From Spirometra erinaceieuropaei (taxonomy: Eukaryota > Platyhelminthes > Cestoda > Diphyllobothriidea > Diphyllobothriidae), in the NCBI GenBank assembly GCA_902702965.1, contig CACRXP010000175.1, positions 336,627-400,626 on the forward strand: DNA of 64,000 nt, read 5' to 3'. The notes beneath the pieces were generated by a model. The model was given only the letters and a program-made list of their open reading frames with translations. It had not been told where the DNA came from and made no database searches. Below are positions 45,152-57,746 of the stretch, one piece after another. The translations under genes and the position numbers were made by a program. Within the stretch, counting starts at the first letter, position 1. Each line of letters starts with the position of its first letter.

Positions 45152-45942
45152 ATGCACATTAGTCACATCTTCCTGTTGATTCTCTGCTCGCCTCTTCTTT
45201 GCCAGACCTGCTTCCCACGTCCCTGTACGCGTCGTTGTCATGCTCAAGTATTTCAGTGAAATTCTGGCCTACACCCCATGCATGAGCACAATTATGCCTC
45301 GAGAAGAGTACCCTACTCTTCCTATTGCATGTTATTTTCTTTTAGAGCAGATAATGAAAAGTGCCCTCGTCACAGACACGGGAGTTATTTGACAGACATT
45401 GTGCAGTTCTATGTGGAAGGGCTTTCTCTAATCAAGATTACCCTCCTCTATGACGAGATCAGTCAACCTGTCTTCTGGATGATCTTCAACAGTGGGGGCT
45501 TCTCTGATGACTGCGTTTTCAAGAAGATATTCCGCGAGGGTGATTTCTCACAGTTTTCTTGCAAGATTACTTTTCCCATCGCTACTATTCAGGTTCACAG
45601 AGAGGTAAGTATGAAGAGTGTTCTGCTCATTGACGTACGAATATTAATAATCCCTATTTTTGACAGAGCCCCGTCCTCGGAACATATGCCGCCCTGGACG
45701 TAATGGACAATGAACTGAACAATATTAGCGCAAATGCTGATGTTAACCTCTATTTCAAGTACCAGAAAGCTTTCATCGTCCATATTGCCAAGCTTACCTT
45801 CACAAATCACTATGAGAAACTTGTAAAGAAAGCGGCAGCAAAAAACGAAGCATCGCATTGGCTGAGGACGATTATTTCGAAGGTTCAAACATTGGCCAGA
45901 TTGGCCTACTTGCAGCACAATACGGCCGGGTGCTTTGTTTAA
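45152..45942 (+). CDS. Family gene E2: predicted secreted protein, about 201 aa, three exons
   Basis: Exon 1, 45152-45224, codes a signal peptide (MHISHIFLLILCSPLLCQTC start) and has a GTACGC donor. Exon 2 starts at 45348 (45351 is an alternative in the same frame) and runs to 45604; a 62-nt intron 45605-45666 (GTAAGT to TTGACAG) is not a multiple of three, and reading through it hits a stop, so it must be spliced. Exon 3 is 45667-45942. Hallmarks: EKCPRH, YLTDIVQF, GFSDDCVFKK, QFSCKITF, NISANADVNLYF, LARLAYL and terminal CFV. AATAAA at 46053-46058. This is the clearest three-exon member and probably shows the ancestral structure shared with copy A. Function unknown. Confidence 0.82.
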
Positions 45943-46435
45943 GTAAGATGCCCAGCATCATTGTTTTTTCACTCTCACGTTCAACGGCTGGCTTTGGACA
46001 TGTGGTGGTAAAACGTTGATCCTGGATTGATCATTATGGCTTAAATTGGTGAAATAAAATTTTGTTTGCGGCATACTCCTTATGTTTTTTGCTTTGAACT
46101 CATTTTCGGCAAAGCCGCTTGTGTTTGTGGAACCTATGATGGGGCCAGGTGTTGCTCGACGAAGGTGTGCGACGGCAGTTGCATTAGATGCTGTCATACG
46201 ATAGGTACGAATAAATTAACCAGAAATCTCCGATAAAAAGGAAACCGATGAAAGCACATTGACGAAAACTCTTGATCAAATTGGGAGCTTTAGTAGATTT
46301 ACAAGCTAGGCTTGCGTGATAGCCTTAAGGACGTTACAGTCTTAAGAAAATAGAGATTGACACACTAAGTAGTCTGTTTGTTAGCCAAATTTTTTCCTCT
46401 TCTTCCTCCCCCCTTTTCCCCACTTCTTCAGCTGA
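45943..46435. other. 3' flank of the 45-kb gene
   Basis: Polyadenylation signal AATAAA at 46053-46058. Nothing else supported. Confidence 0.5.
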
Positions 46436-46439
46436 GATT

Positions 46440-48157
46440 TGAAAAAATCTTAAGCGTCTCACTGGCCATCGCAACACGCTGGTGCATGTGGAGGCAGATT
46501 TAGACTTCCTAAATAAAAATTTTATATTTAGTCATAATGACTCCCGTCTTCCCTTAGATGACATCCCCCTATCACTGAGTACATTCCAACCCATGTCTTT
46601 GGCAACAGTAGAGAAACACCTCAAAAAGGTTCGTGGATCAACAGCTGCCGGACCGGATGGTGTCTCGCCTTTTATTCTTAAATCTTGCAGTTCTCAGATA
46701 GCCCCCATTTTAACGCATCTAATCAATATGTCCTTCATGAAGTCCAAGATTCCCGACGTCTGGTGTACAGTGAGAATCACTCCCATCCATAAAAAGCCCG
46801 CTAACTTTGGTCCTAAATCTTTTCGTCCAATTGCCTGTTCCTCTGCAATACTAAAGCTTGCTGAAAGAGTTGCCCTAGATATTATAAAACCTTTTTCCTC
46901 CAGTTTTTCTGACCCTTTACAATTTGCATACAAAGCCAAACGGAGTACTTTAGATGCTGTCGCTCTTGTGGTCCACTCTGCTCTAAAAGCATTAGACAAG
47001 GGTTGCCGCGAATATGCGTGCACTTTTCTTGATTACTCCGCCTTCAATACCGTTCCGCGCCCTGTTTTCCTTACCAAAACCTCCGCATGCGGCTTTCCAG
47101 GCTAGGTCCTCTCTTGGCTTAGCGATTATTTTACATCCGGCACTTAATTTGTCCACTCTTGCAAGCGGAAATTTTCGACCCTTCCCAATGACTGCGGTGT
47201 TCTTCAAGGTTCCATTCTATCCCCTCACCTTTTCTCCCTCCACACTGATTATTTAAGGTCCTCTAATGACTGTCTTTTGGTCAAGTATGCTGATGATGTG
47301 GTTGTTGGACGCCCACTCAAAAGTCAGACGCACCTCCAGTCTCGAAAGAATGGCCTAACACAAGTCCTAGTATGGTCGGAGAAAAATGGTTTCCTTATTA
47401 GCAACCAAAAATCCTTTCAGCATATTTTTCGACCGCGGCCCTCTCTTAGTCCTGAATATTCTGACATTCTTCCTAATGAGGTATCCTCTGTCAGGTATCT
47501 CGGCGTTACTTTGTCCTCAAATCTTTCATTTTCCATCCATATTGAGTCGCTGTTTACTAAAGTTCGTAAACCTCTTTATAACATTCGTCGTTTACGTTCC
47601 TACCGCACACCTCAACCCTTAGTCTGACGATTTATCGATGCCTGCATTCTTCCTCTCATTCTGTAATGCTCTCCTGTCAGTTTTTCCTGCTTTGCTTAAA
47701 AAGGTTCTTTTTATTTTGAAACGAGTCCTCCACATGCTCCTTTCTGCTGCTGGTGTTTCTTATCTTCTTTAGTTGACGCTGTCTTACAACGACATTTTAA
47801 TGCGGTGAAGCAATTTTCTAGTCGAATTCTAGATGACGTTGTCCATCTTCTGCATTCTGATCTTATTTCTGCGAAGTCTACCCTCCCGATGCGCCGCAGC
47901 TTCCGACTTATGCCATGTCGTACATTGGCTTATCGAGCTTCTGTATTGCCATTCCTAGCGCGCTATCTTACCTGCGAAGAGATAGCAATACAGAAGCTAA
48001 GACTTGAACTATCCTCATAATAATCGTTTCCTTGTGTTAAACTCGGACTCTTGAATAATGCATTAACTTATGTACTGCCCATAGTGAATGGAGCCAATTT
48101 TTTGCTGAAAATTTTGAACATACGATTTCAAAATAAAGCGAATTTCTCTCTCTCTCC
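46440..48157 (+). mobile_element. Non-LTR retrotransposon, 5'-truncated, RT domain (CR1/Jockey-like)
   Basis: RT blocks in order: STAAGPDGVSPFILK near 46640-46685, VRITPIHKKP near 46770, FRPIACSSAILKLAERV near 46820, FLDYSAFNTV near 47030, LPNDCGVLQGSILSP in a shifted frame near 47182-47226, the catalytic YADD at 47286-47297, and SVRYLGVTLS near 47488. Stops and frameshifts at 47103, 47145 and 47625 inactivate it. The 3' region ends with AATAAA at 48132-48137 and a short TC run, a typical LINE tail. No endonuclease is present, so the copy is 5'-truncated. The clade is a guess from the RT blocks. Confidence 0.85.
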
Positions 48158-48317
48158 TTCTGCTTGGCTTAAATTGCTGTCAGGCTGCACAAAGGAAGTG
48201 CGCACTTTTGAATGCCAAAAATATTCATGACAGCAAACAGTACTGCCTATTAGGGCCGAAAAGAATCCTCACATCCTTTGCCGAGACAGGGAAAGATGCG
48301 AGTTCCAGGGACTGTTT

Positions 48318-48400
48318 GATGGGAAGTAGAAGCGATTGGCGGAACAAGAGCTTTGTGCGCCTGACGCTTCGGATTTACGTTCGAACCCTTCATCATGGAC
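48318..48400 (+). repeat. Dispersed repeat R3
   Basis: GGAAGTAGAAGCGATTGGCG, GGAACAAGAGCTTTGTGCGC and CTGACGCTTCGGATTTACG follow the R3 order; the end CCTTCATCATGGACAGTAA mirrors 1955-1980 on the minus strand. Confidence 0.6.
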
Positions 48401-49029
48401 AGTAACATATACGGGTAATCCACGCAGACTAAGTTGCAGTATTATAAATATGCACTTGCTATATCCAACCTCCACGGCACATAAGTCACCCCAGCTAAAC
48501 AGCGCAAGTATCTTTCGCCTTGCTGCCTTCCGACAGGAATAATCCACTTGTCCTCAACACACAGTATGGTTATCTTTGAAGGGCAGCGCTATCGCAGGGC
48601 AGTTTAGCTACGTCCAAGAAATGTGGCAAATTTTCTGAAAGATGGCCTTTGTCCCGTAGAATACCCTGACTACCACCGCACTCAAGTCACCAAGCTAAAA
48701 GTTATCGGGGCGTCTGTGGGGGAACGGCAGGCTGATGTGCATGGAATCCCACACTTTGTTTCCAAAGTAAATTAACACATAGGCTTACGTGCAAGTTCAG
48801 GATCCGGTGCTGGAAAAAGGTATTTGCAAAAGAGGCCTTGATGTGCACTGATGCCTCAAGTGAATACTGGTTTCCGGTGATTTGACTTGTTCGGAGGCGA
48901 ATGGGACATCAGTCAACTGTCTGTTTCCGCTATCCGGTCCGCGGCGCGGCCTTAGATCAGATAAAGTGAAAAATAAATAACACCTTAAAGGTTCGCATGG
49001 AATTCCTCCAGTCCTTTTTCCTACCATTT
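48401..49029. other. Gene-free region
   Basis: No gene or repeat that I can support. Confidence 0.45.
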
Positions 49030-49265
49030 TGAAGTCTCAGCGATCAAGGCTATCTACGGTGTCACAGTCAAAGGAACCGCCCGTCAACTATAGCTACCGT
49101 CGCCGTCGATTGGTCTTCTCAAGTTGAAACCAAAATCGACTAGGCTCTCCCATCCTCCCCTACAGAAACCATCCGTGTCATTTAGCAACTCTCTGGTGAG
49201 AAGGCACCAGGTCCCGATGCCATGACTCCAGCTGAAATCTACAAGCACGGCGGCCGACAGTTTGA
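49030..49265 (+). mobile_element. RTE-type LINE fragment
   Basis: SAIKAIYGVTVKGTA near 49036-49080 and, after a deletion, GEKAPGPDAMTPAEIYKHGG near 49196-49255, blocks that flank the start of the RT domain in flatworm RTE elements. One in-frame stop precedes the second block. Confidence 0.7.
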
Positions 49266-50580
49266 CCATCGCTGCCAACGATGTGACAAGGAAAAACGTC
49301 CTTCTCGGTTGCCCTGATTTTCGTCAATTTTTTATCCGTCTTCTTTTACCGGATTATCTCCCCAATAAATTTGAGCAGAAAAGATGCGGTGGAGTGGATC
49401 AATCAATTATCATGCATAATATCTGGTCGCATTATGCTGCAGCTATTGCCAGCATGATTATGCATCGCATTCAGAATAACTGCCGTTTTCCGTAGGGATA
49501 GTAGGTTTTCATCGTTGGCTTACTTCACAAGTCTGTTACCGAAGTTAAGGAAGATTATTTTGGTTATGTGCACGGCGAATAATATTCATGATTTGGTGAG
49601 AACGTTTATTTCTGCATTCGGGCGGACCTTGACCACTTCAAGTCTCATTTTCTGACGACTCAACAATGCCCATAAAGAGGAGCTCTTAGTTAAGATACAG
49701 AAAAATAATTGCAGCAAAAATTGCTCAACGCTGATGATTTTTGACAATAACCTAGTTTTCTGGACCTTATGTGGTACATCTGAATAACTACCAATGTAGT
49801 AGGGATACACACTAGACGTACTGTATTAGTTTGCATAAACCAAATGTGTGTCGGCATGCGGAGAATCATGATGTGCGGCTGACGATCAGATGCCATCTTA
49901 GTCTAACGTACGCCTCATTCATTCTGTGCAGAATACAATTTTTTCGCACACTGACGTCTAACTTCTACTTCCTCTCAATTCTGCCCTTGACTTTAGCAAA
50001 CACGTAGGCTGAACAGCCGGTTCGGTCAAACGGAATCGCCCTGTCCAATACTGTCAATATTATTCAAAATGGTTATGTATTTTAACCCCCAGATCTTTGT
50101 TATTAACCCTACAAATATTCCTTCATATTTTCTTGCAGTAGCACAGATCGGTGCACAAAAATGTTTTGTGGAATTTACAACGAGGTATGTGGGGTAGCTC
50201 AGAATACAAAAATTAGGTATAAGCATATCGTTAGCTTCCTCGTTAAATTTACGCTGAGACACCGCAGCTAGGACTAGAGAATTTTATTATTCCGATTCCT
50301 GGAAGAGGGAGTGCGGTGTGTGTTGCGTAAGTCCGCTCTCAGTGTAAACTGATTAACGCACACGTTACCGTACCTGCTCCACGTCGTTGTGAGGTACACG
50401 CTGGACATCGTCGAGTACGTCGGTCAAAATGTCAGTGAATATGTTGATTACAAAAATTTATCCGTATCGTCCTTCTGTTCCTTCCTAGACGTAATTCGAG
50501 AGTCGCGTTGGAAACCCCCATGCGCAATAGTCAATTGTAAATATGAAGAAATAAAGAAGGAATTCCCAGAATTCATACTG
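49266..50580. other. Gene-free region
   Basis: No gene supported. An open frame at 50389-50583 (64 residues) has a weak, probably chance resemblance to the YLTDIVQ region of the family and lies before, not after, the lone exon 1. Confidence 0.4.
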
Positions 50581-50588
50581 TAATCAGA

Positions 50589-50744
50589 CCAATCAACGAG
50601 AAATCGTCAGTTACAGTAGAGCCAACAGCTTTAGACAAGCACTAGACTGTTTGTTTTATAGCAGAAAACTCACAGTACATATGGATTTAGCCTTACTCTC
50701 TAACTCCAACTTCCCTCTGTGCCAAACCTGCTTCACAGGTCTGG
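50589..50744 (+). pseudogene. Lone family exon 1 with partial promoter
   Basis: CCAAT at 50589-50593 is family-like, but the position 25 nt on (50614) holds no TATA box. The ATG at 50681 opens MDLALLSN and then FPLCQTCFTGL, with the conserved LCQTCF, followed by a weak donor G-GTTCGT at 50745. No exon 2 follows; L1 element sequence begins at 51061. It is a decayed or orphan exon. Confidence 0.6.
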
Positions 50745-51058
50745 GTTCGTGGCAACATTTCTGGTAACAGACTTCAGTAAAAGCACTTGGACTAACGTGT
50801 ATATCACTCAGAAACCCCCTGTTTTGCTTCCAATTTCAAGCCAGTGTTTTAGTCTTCATTTGCTATCGTGGGCCATCACCTCTAGACCCTGGTTATTGAT
50901 ACGTCATGAGGACTTGATTAAGACAGTTAAAGTTAGTTATGAGCACAATTGCATGCAATTGAGTCAAAGCTGATTTTCGCGCAACCGATCAGCATGAACG
51001 AACGCATGATCATGGCAGAGAAAATGAACTGTTTATGATCACTTCAAGGTAATGAGCA
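50745..51058. other. Gene-free region
   Basis: Intron-1-like position of the lone exon copy, but with no recognisable exon 2. Confidence 0.45.
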
Positions 51059-51060
51059 TA

Positions 51061-52035
51061 CAGTAGGTGGGCTTACTCATAAAATGTCGGCAGAAATTTT
51101 GAAATGCGTTCTCCTTTCGAAAAGATTGATGAAATATGGTTGTAGAACCAATCACCATGCAGCATTATTTTATAATGATCTAATTACCTCAGGGTACTAG
51201 CTTTCGATTGAACTTATTGCCCACTGTATACAAGAACTAAAGTCCGTAAAAAATGACTACTTATGTAGCATTCAATTTTCTCATTGAGTTTCAATGCCAT
51301 TAAGGATTCAATTCTATTTCCTGGAAAATCTGCATAAAAATATTCATTCTTCTAGTTTTTCGATAGAAAATCACGTCTTATTTCGATTTTATACTCGAAT
51401 GAGGAGTATAATTCAGTCTGAAAAAACATTTCTATTTCCCTAATAATTTTGAACCCGACCTGCTGCTATAATCGCATTCAGGGTTTCCAAACTATAAGCC
51501 GTATATTTTTCACGTACGGAAAACCATTCATTTCTCAAGGGTAATAAAGTGGGGCCATATAGTGTTCATAAAATTAAGCAGTGGATATGAGCAATATTGT
51601 TGACTTTGCAAGCCAAATTGGTAAATGCAGATTCATGACGTTTTATCAACAGTTATTTCAATGTATCGAAAAACATCACAATCAGAGAATTTTTTGAAAC
51701 CGAATTATGCTCCTCATTCGAGTGTAAAATCGGAAGAAGACGTGATTTTCTATCGAATAAGTAAAAAATTGAATATTTTTAGGCAGGTTTTCCATGAAAT
51801 ACAATTGAAGCTTAAAGGGCATTGAAAATCATTGAGAAAATTGCATGCTACGAAAGTGGTCATTTTTTACTAAGTGTAGTTCTTGCATGCAGTCGAAAAT
51901 AAGTTCATTCGAAAGCCGGTACCCTAAGGTTACTCGCCCATTATAAAATCATGCTGCATGATGATTACGTTTACAACCATAGTTAATTAATCTTTTTTCA
52001 AACGAGAACGCATTTCGAAATTTATGCCGACATTT
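51061..52035. mobile_element. Long-TIR palindromic element L1, nearly complete
   Basis: Starts CAGTAGGTGGGC after TA (51059-51060). Left arm 51061-51440 and inverted right arm about 51680-52035 match over roughly 350 bp, for example the CATGCAGCATTATTTTATAA block (51155) with TTATAAAATCATGCTGCATG (51942). A central loop of about 240 bp has no coding capacity. The right terminus is truncated within GCCGACATTT. Confidence 0.75.
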
Positions 52036-53109
52036 CCCTCCAAAACATCCAACTAATGACTCAGTCAACGGACATACCAATCAATCAAGAGCTAATAGAA
52101 AGTCTGGGATACAGATCGATGGTCCGGCTGATGTGGTGTTGACTTTGAATTGCAATGATCCTCTCCTTTAGGCTTTGCACAGTTCCGTCCTCATATTTTA
52201 TTGAAAACATTGAGCACAGCCCACTTGACCATCGTTTCTCTGCCTCTAGGAATGTTGCCACTTCTTCAGTGACATTGCGTGCGAGCTAATTGTTGCCGTT
52301 TTCTCAAAGGTTACTTTCAGCAGCTGACGTCTTTTGAGTAGAGGAAGGGTAGAGATATGTTGCTTCGTTTAAAAACAAAAAAAATGTTTGGCGGTGCAGT
52401 GTGACGTGCGCCTCATCCCGTCCAGAAGCTTAGGCACAAATCCTCTTCGTTCAAAACAAAGCAGAAATTGTGTCCTCTACTGGACTATTGTTCCCATATT
52501 ACCTGACATTCCGGTTAAATATTTGCAGTTGCATTGGTCATTCTATTTGGGCGGGTAGGTGAACAAACGGTCCAGCTTTGAGAGCATACTGATTCGCGCG
52601 CTATTTTCCCGTGTATTTGCCTACATCTGACGAGTCACGGAGAAACAACACGCTGGCAGAAAAATCAGGAAACAACGATTGAAAAATTGGCCATTGGTTT
52701 TAAAGATTTCTGACACATTATGCACGTTGTGATTTTGTGCGCTAAATCCAAGCGTGATGCAATGCAACTGTACCAGTTAATTAAGCAAAAACGACAGGAG
52801 TCTTATTTTTCGGAGGGCAGTATCAAGTGCAGTACGCACCCTGACACAAATACCTCTCAGCCCGTCACTCCGAGGAGCCTGTTCTCTCTTCCCTTGCGCT
52901 CGAAGATGCGGTTGACCTTAGACTTTGGAAAGTTTGGGGATGAAGGCACTGTGTCCACTTAAAACTTCCCTGTTGTTCAGTGGACATTTTGCTTTAAGTT
53001 AAGCGCTCCGCAAAAATCGACAAATTTCCTCTTGCGGGCCTCGAGCATTTCGGCGTTTAACAAGAAGCTGGACCTCAGTGGCGACTATTCCCCACACACC
53101 GCATACCCT
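52036..53109. other. Gene-free region
   Basis: No gene or repeat that I can support. Confidence 0.45.
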
Positions 53110-53117
53110 CCCAGGAC

Positions 53118-53255
53118 TTTCAAATAGCACACTGGCCAAAACTGCATGCCCAGTCCGTGAAGGCAAGGCGGCACGTGCACCCAGTGGGCATCTTTCCTCC
53201 TAGCCATTGGGTAAAGTCTGAACAGATGTCTGTTCTGTCATGGCCCACGCCGTAA
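53118..53255 (+). repeat. 5' flank cassette duplicated with the tRNA
   Basis: Resembles 8865-8999 by eye, with shared GCATGC..AGTCCGT and GCACCCAGTGGGCA blocks but many substitutions. The tRNA that follows is identical in both places. Confidence 0.6.
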
Positions 53256-53327
53256 GCGTGTGTGGTGTAGCGGTTAGCATGGCTGCCTTCCAAGCAGTCG
53301 ATCCGGGTTCGACTCCCGGCACACGCA
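53256..53327 (+). tRNA. tRNA-Gly (anticodon TCC)
   Basis: Identical over all 72 nt to 9000-9071: acceptor stem GCGTGTG/CACACGC, anticodon TCC at 53289-53291, T-arm CCGGG-TTCGACT-CCCGG, discriminator A. No intron. Conservation against diverged flanks supports a working gene. Confidence 0.93.
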
Positions 53328-54529
53328 GGCTTCCCTTTATCCTGATCCGGTTCCATTTTGGGTGTCATTTAAGTGTAGCCATACTTTCAAAGGGGGGCGC
53401 CTCCATGCGCCAAGACCTCTGAATGCTTCGCTCTCCTGCCTAAACAGTGGGAGCATGAGTAAGTCACGCGCGGGCGGGGATGGACTGGAGCAACGACAAC
53501 AGAACAGGAAGCCAAAGTCGCAGATCTGCGAAAGTCATTTAACTACAGCCGACCTCCGTTATCTGAGTACGAGACAGTACTGAGAGAGGCAAAATAAGGG
53601 GGTGTTCGAACGCATAGTTTTCCTGAATTGTGCAATCCTGACCGTTCTCCAAGCGCAAGGTAGGCAACGACCAGTGTTCAGCTTGCATACTTGGGTCGCA
53701 TGTATAAATGTAGTGAGCCCAATCTGGTGCGTTATTTGCCCGTGACACTGACCTTCGCCTGTGTGCCGTCAATGTTTCTCTTAAAAGGCGTCTGCCCAAA
53801 CCAGCTTTTTTGAAATTGGCCATTTCGGCGGAGAAATGACTGCATCTACGAGTCTGTCCTTTGTTCAACTGTGCTATGGAACATTCTGCAAAATGGTCCC
53901 TTTGTCGTTTCCCAGCAGAAATCTTTAACTCTAGTTGAAAAATGCTCTCCTTATCCGTGATTTGAAAATCTAGAAAAAAGCAGCAACCGTCGCGTAACTC
54001 AGAAGCCCAGTGTAAACGTCTGATGCACTCACCCAATGATCGCTGTTCTCACTTATTGACCTATCAACCTAAATGGCGAAGAAGCCATGTGCGAAGCAAT
54101 CTCACTCGACAACAAGAAGGCACAAGTTTATAGGCGACTACTGAAAATGCGCTTAGTTAATTTTGCATGGCGCAGTGACGTCAGATGGACCACCCCTCAG
54201 AGTGACCATCGAAGGTGGCGTTTACACATCCAGACATCAAGGCTGTAATTCCAACTCATTATCAGAGCCACTGAGTTGGGCGCAAAACACGAGTCGTACT
54301 TGCAGCTTGTCTTGCCAATTGACTTTCGGCTGAAACAACTTTTTTCCAGCCTACGCCCACGCAATCTCGCCTGTAATGGGAGCCGAGGGCAGGGTTGGAC
54401 TGTTAACTGTGTGGGGCTTCATAGGATTTTCGTCATTTTGACTTCCCCTGCGTTTAAGATCGGTCTTGATATATTGCTGAATACGCCATGATTTAAAGTA
54501 TTTTTAATCGAGCGTCCATAAAGGCAGAT
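53328..54529. other. Gene-free region; dispersed repeat R4 at 54345-54470
   Basis: No gene supported. Positions 54345-54470 (CGCCTGTAATGGGAGCCGAG ... TTTTCGTCATTTTGACTT) match the start of the insertion in the right arm at about 57735-57825. Confidence 0.55.
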
Positions 54530-55609
54530 TCTGCATTATAGATCTGTTGAGAACTTTAAAATAAGATTATTCTTGAAGGCATTAGCCAATTTTGTGAGTG
54601 TTCGGACGCTCCTTTTCACGAAATGGTCGTATGGGTCACACGTGAAGACTAATTAAAACATCAAACTACATTATCGAGAAAAATGATATGCCTTCGATCG
54701 ATATATAGATTTCCTTAATATGTTACGTCTTTAAGAAGTGCTTTATTACTGCATTCCCTTGTCGGATCCCTGTGTAAGTGACACTTGCACGGTGAGGCTA
54801 ACAAAAATGCGATCCTTTTGACTGTTTCTTTCACGCTCCTAGGCAGTACTAATATTCTTATACCGTAAACCCAAAAATAGTCTTTTCTCTATGCATAGAG
54901 GTCATTTACACTGTTTTGCTCGCTTTTAGACTCCGTTCTTCGATCATAAATGCATGGCAGAGCGCCCATATAAATAATGATATTTTGATCAAACTATAAA
55001 TGTTTTGCGCGTTCTTTTTTTGAATAAAGTATGCACAGAAGCTAAACTACATGACAAGTAGTGTTTCATATGTTCAAAACTGGAAATGACTATTCGGTGG
55101 TGGTCATTTATGTGACATCAGGTAGAATTTTCCAAACGAAAAAACAGTTTTAGCCCATTTAGACGGAAGAATCCCTATTTGCGTTATTTATGAACTTTCG
55201 GGCACCAAATCGCACAGATCTGATTTTCTCAAAATAACCTTTATGTTAGCAGGTTGATTACCACGGTTAACGCCGGACAGAAAAGGAATTTTCAAGTCCG
55301 GTCGAATGTGTTTACTAAAAATCCCCCGGGTAAATTTCAATCTCTTCAATGAAAAACTTTGTCGGATGCGCTAACGGAGTCTAGGACATGTATTAGCAAA
55401 GGCAGTTGCACGAATATATTACACCGACAATTTTTGCTAAACTTTACTGATATTTTGCCTGATATAATTAAGTAAACGCAATTTCTGCATATGAAAAGGA
55501 CATTTCATTGGAGAATGTGGATGAGCTAACAAAAGGCGCAACGTTGAAGACGTCCAGCTATTCTCGCATCAGTTTACGGCATCAGATTTCATGAGATAGG
55601 TCGCGTACT
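54530..55609 (+). repeat. Long-TIR element family L2
   Basis: Same orientation as 1-847 and reverse complement of 42615-43745. It includes the GCCTTCAAGAATAATCTTAT-like distal block also present at 43700-43735 and ends with a degraded terminus (ATGAGATAGGTCGCGTACT) near 55609. Confidence 0.7.
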
Positions 55610-55700
55610 TGACTGAAATTTCATTAAAGGTCGGCAGATATGAAGACATGGGGGAGCAACAATTTCATTTTCTCTTCACAGGTTCCCACAACTCCCATGC

Positions 55701-56667
55701 TCAACATAAGATTAGTAGCAAAAAAATCGTCAGGCAGTTGAAACAGCTGAGCATCAAACAAAACGTCTGGGCGTACTGTGTTTTAAATAAGCCCCTGTAA
55801 GATAGTGCTCGTGCCTTTGAAATGACCGTCTTCGCCCATGTGGACTCTTGACTTACATTGATGGCTTTCACCGCAAGTCTCTCACGGACATGGATGAACT
55901 TGAGTTTTGCCATATACAAAAGAAGGGCCTATGTTACACGAGAATCATGTTCGCTTCGGAATTTGCAATGGCATTGACCAGCGCCAGACTCACCGCCTTC
56001 CATATTGCTTGATTCTGAAAAAGGATGCTCCAGGTATAGGATAGCATCAAGTAACTCTACATTGCGCACTCTTAACTCTCTGGCAAAATAAAGAGCAATG
56101 GCGGAAAAGGCATTTTGCAAGAAAACTGGACGAATTCAACTTCATGAAATGTTTTCCTGAAGACGCAGTCGTCGCTGAACCTCGGATTGCCGAAGGTCAT
56201 TGAGATGACTGTTTCGCTGAACCCACCATAGGGAACGGTAATCGTGATTTCCGAAAGATGCTCCATGCTAAGTTGCACAAAGTCTGTCAAATAAATTCCG
56301 CGATTGTAGAGAGGACATTTTCCTTTATTTGTGAGTTAGAAAACGCAAAAATGCTCTGCTATGAAAGACGTGTAGGAACAGGCAACGCTTAGCAATTAAC
56401 AGGACATATGGAAATTACTTCCTACAACGAATAAGCAAAAAGTGTATTGTTTCTATGTGTGTAATATAAATTATGCAGCAGATAAAATAGTGTCTTGTTT
56501 AGGGCAGAACTGTGTCCCTTAATAAGGTATATATGCCGGCGGTCTGAGTAATTTTATTTGACAGGAAAGTCTAAGTAGAGATGTCGAGACGTACTGAGGC
56601 GCTTGAAGCAGGTATGACAGAGAAGAGAGGAATGGAGAATCAGGAGCGGCGTTAGACCCCGGTGCAT
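55701..56667 (-). pseudogene. Family copy F: secreted-protein pseudogene
   Basis: Exon 1 is intact: 56667-56595, MHRGLTPLLILHSSLLCHTC start, GTACGT donor, ATG 62 nt from the TATA-like box. Exon 2 begins near 56322 in frame (KCPLYNRGIYLTDFVQ) and keeps SDDCVFRK and QFSCK. Then a frameshift occurs within FPAxALYFAREL near 56110, a second near 56000, and an in-frame stop falls after NSEANMILV near 55940; the C-terminal part resumes in another frame (AKLKFI...TWAKTVISKARAL). The former intron-2 donor site is mutated and an extra short stretch follows LEH. It is the partner of copy D across the inverted duplication. Confidence 0.8.
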
Positions 56668-56721
56668 GTCAACTGTCCTGTCGCACGGCCTTATCTCTAA
56701 TTTTGACTTGAGAATTCAGGA

Positions 56722-56754
56722 CTTGAATAGAGCTGTTTGTCAGTCCCTGACTGG
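56722..56754 (-). promoter_or_regulatory. Core promoter of copy F
   Basis: CCAGT (degenerate CCAAT) at 56754-56750 and TATTCAAG at 56729-56722 on the minus strand, 25 nt apart; ATG at 56667 is 62 nt on. Confidence 0.6.
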
Positions 56755-57746
56755 TCCTACGGCATCGAAAATTTGGTGCAGTTTCCTTTTGTGCTTTCCC
56801 CTCTCACGGCGAACTAGCTGACTAGCACCATATCCGTCGTGAATGAACTAATGACCCTGCTTATTAAGCATCAGCTTTCTTTGGGGTTTTTTTCATCTGT
56901 GCAATGGAGAGTGTGCTTGTTAGAATGCAAATGTCCCACGCTTTCGAACCGCAGTTTATGTCGTGGACATTCAGTATTGTTCCGGGTCAGAAATTTGCAC
57001 GCGCAAACAAGAAGCTGACATTTCCTCCTCCATATTTTTGTGACGTGTTCTTAGTTGTTACTTATTTGTTTGTCATTTTGTGATGTTAGCTCTTGTACTC
57101 CCATTGAAAACTGTATAAATAAAAAACAGGAGGATTGGAGCTAGACAGCCTTCGTAACATTCTTAACAGGAGATAAGGTAGCTTTCTCTCGCCAATACTC
57201 CATGGATTGACGACTACTCGCAGTACCGGAAGATTATTTAGGAATACAGTTGAAAAGGGCCCTAGTCTTAACAGCATGGCTGACTTTGTTGCGGTAGCAG
57301 TCTGTACAGGAATACAGGAAAATTGGTCAGATTGGACCTTATACGTTTTTTTACAACCCACCAGGAGCCGGCCCACGCCCCCCCCCAGGTCGCAGGCCTG
57401 GCATAGATATTAACGGCCGGAACATGTCGATTATGCTGTGCAGCTAAGTGGCACAGCTTTATAATGTTTCAACATTTACAATGACCGTTTATTTCCATGC
57501 AGACAGTTGGTTTTCTTCGATGAACCTCTCAAGTCCGTAAAAGAGGTTAGGAAGATTAGGATTGCTAGTATGGAAAAAGAATCCCTTGTCCGAATTTTAA
57601 CCCTATGAACACCAGCACCAATTCTAAGCCTCCCAAATCGAATTCCCCGAAAATTGGTAAAAGGCGACCTGCAAAATCGAACGCTTTGGAATGTCGGCTG
57701 TAATACTTTCGTCCTAGTTCACGCTCACGCACTCACGCCTGTAATG

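Noticed and set aside
50389..50583. 64-residue frame with faint similarity to the family exon 2
   Set aside because: It lacks SDDC and FSC, lies upstream of the lone exon 1, and the similarity is too weak.
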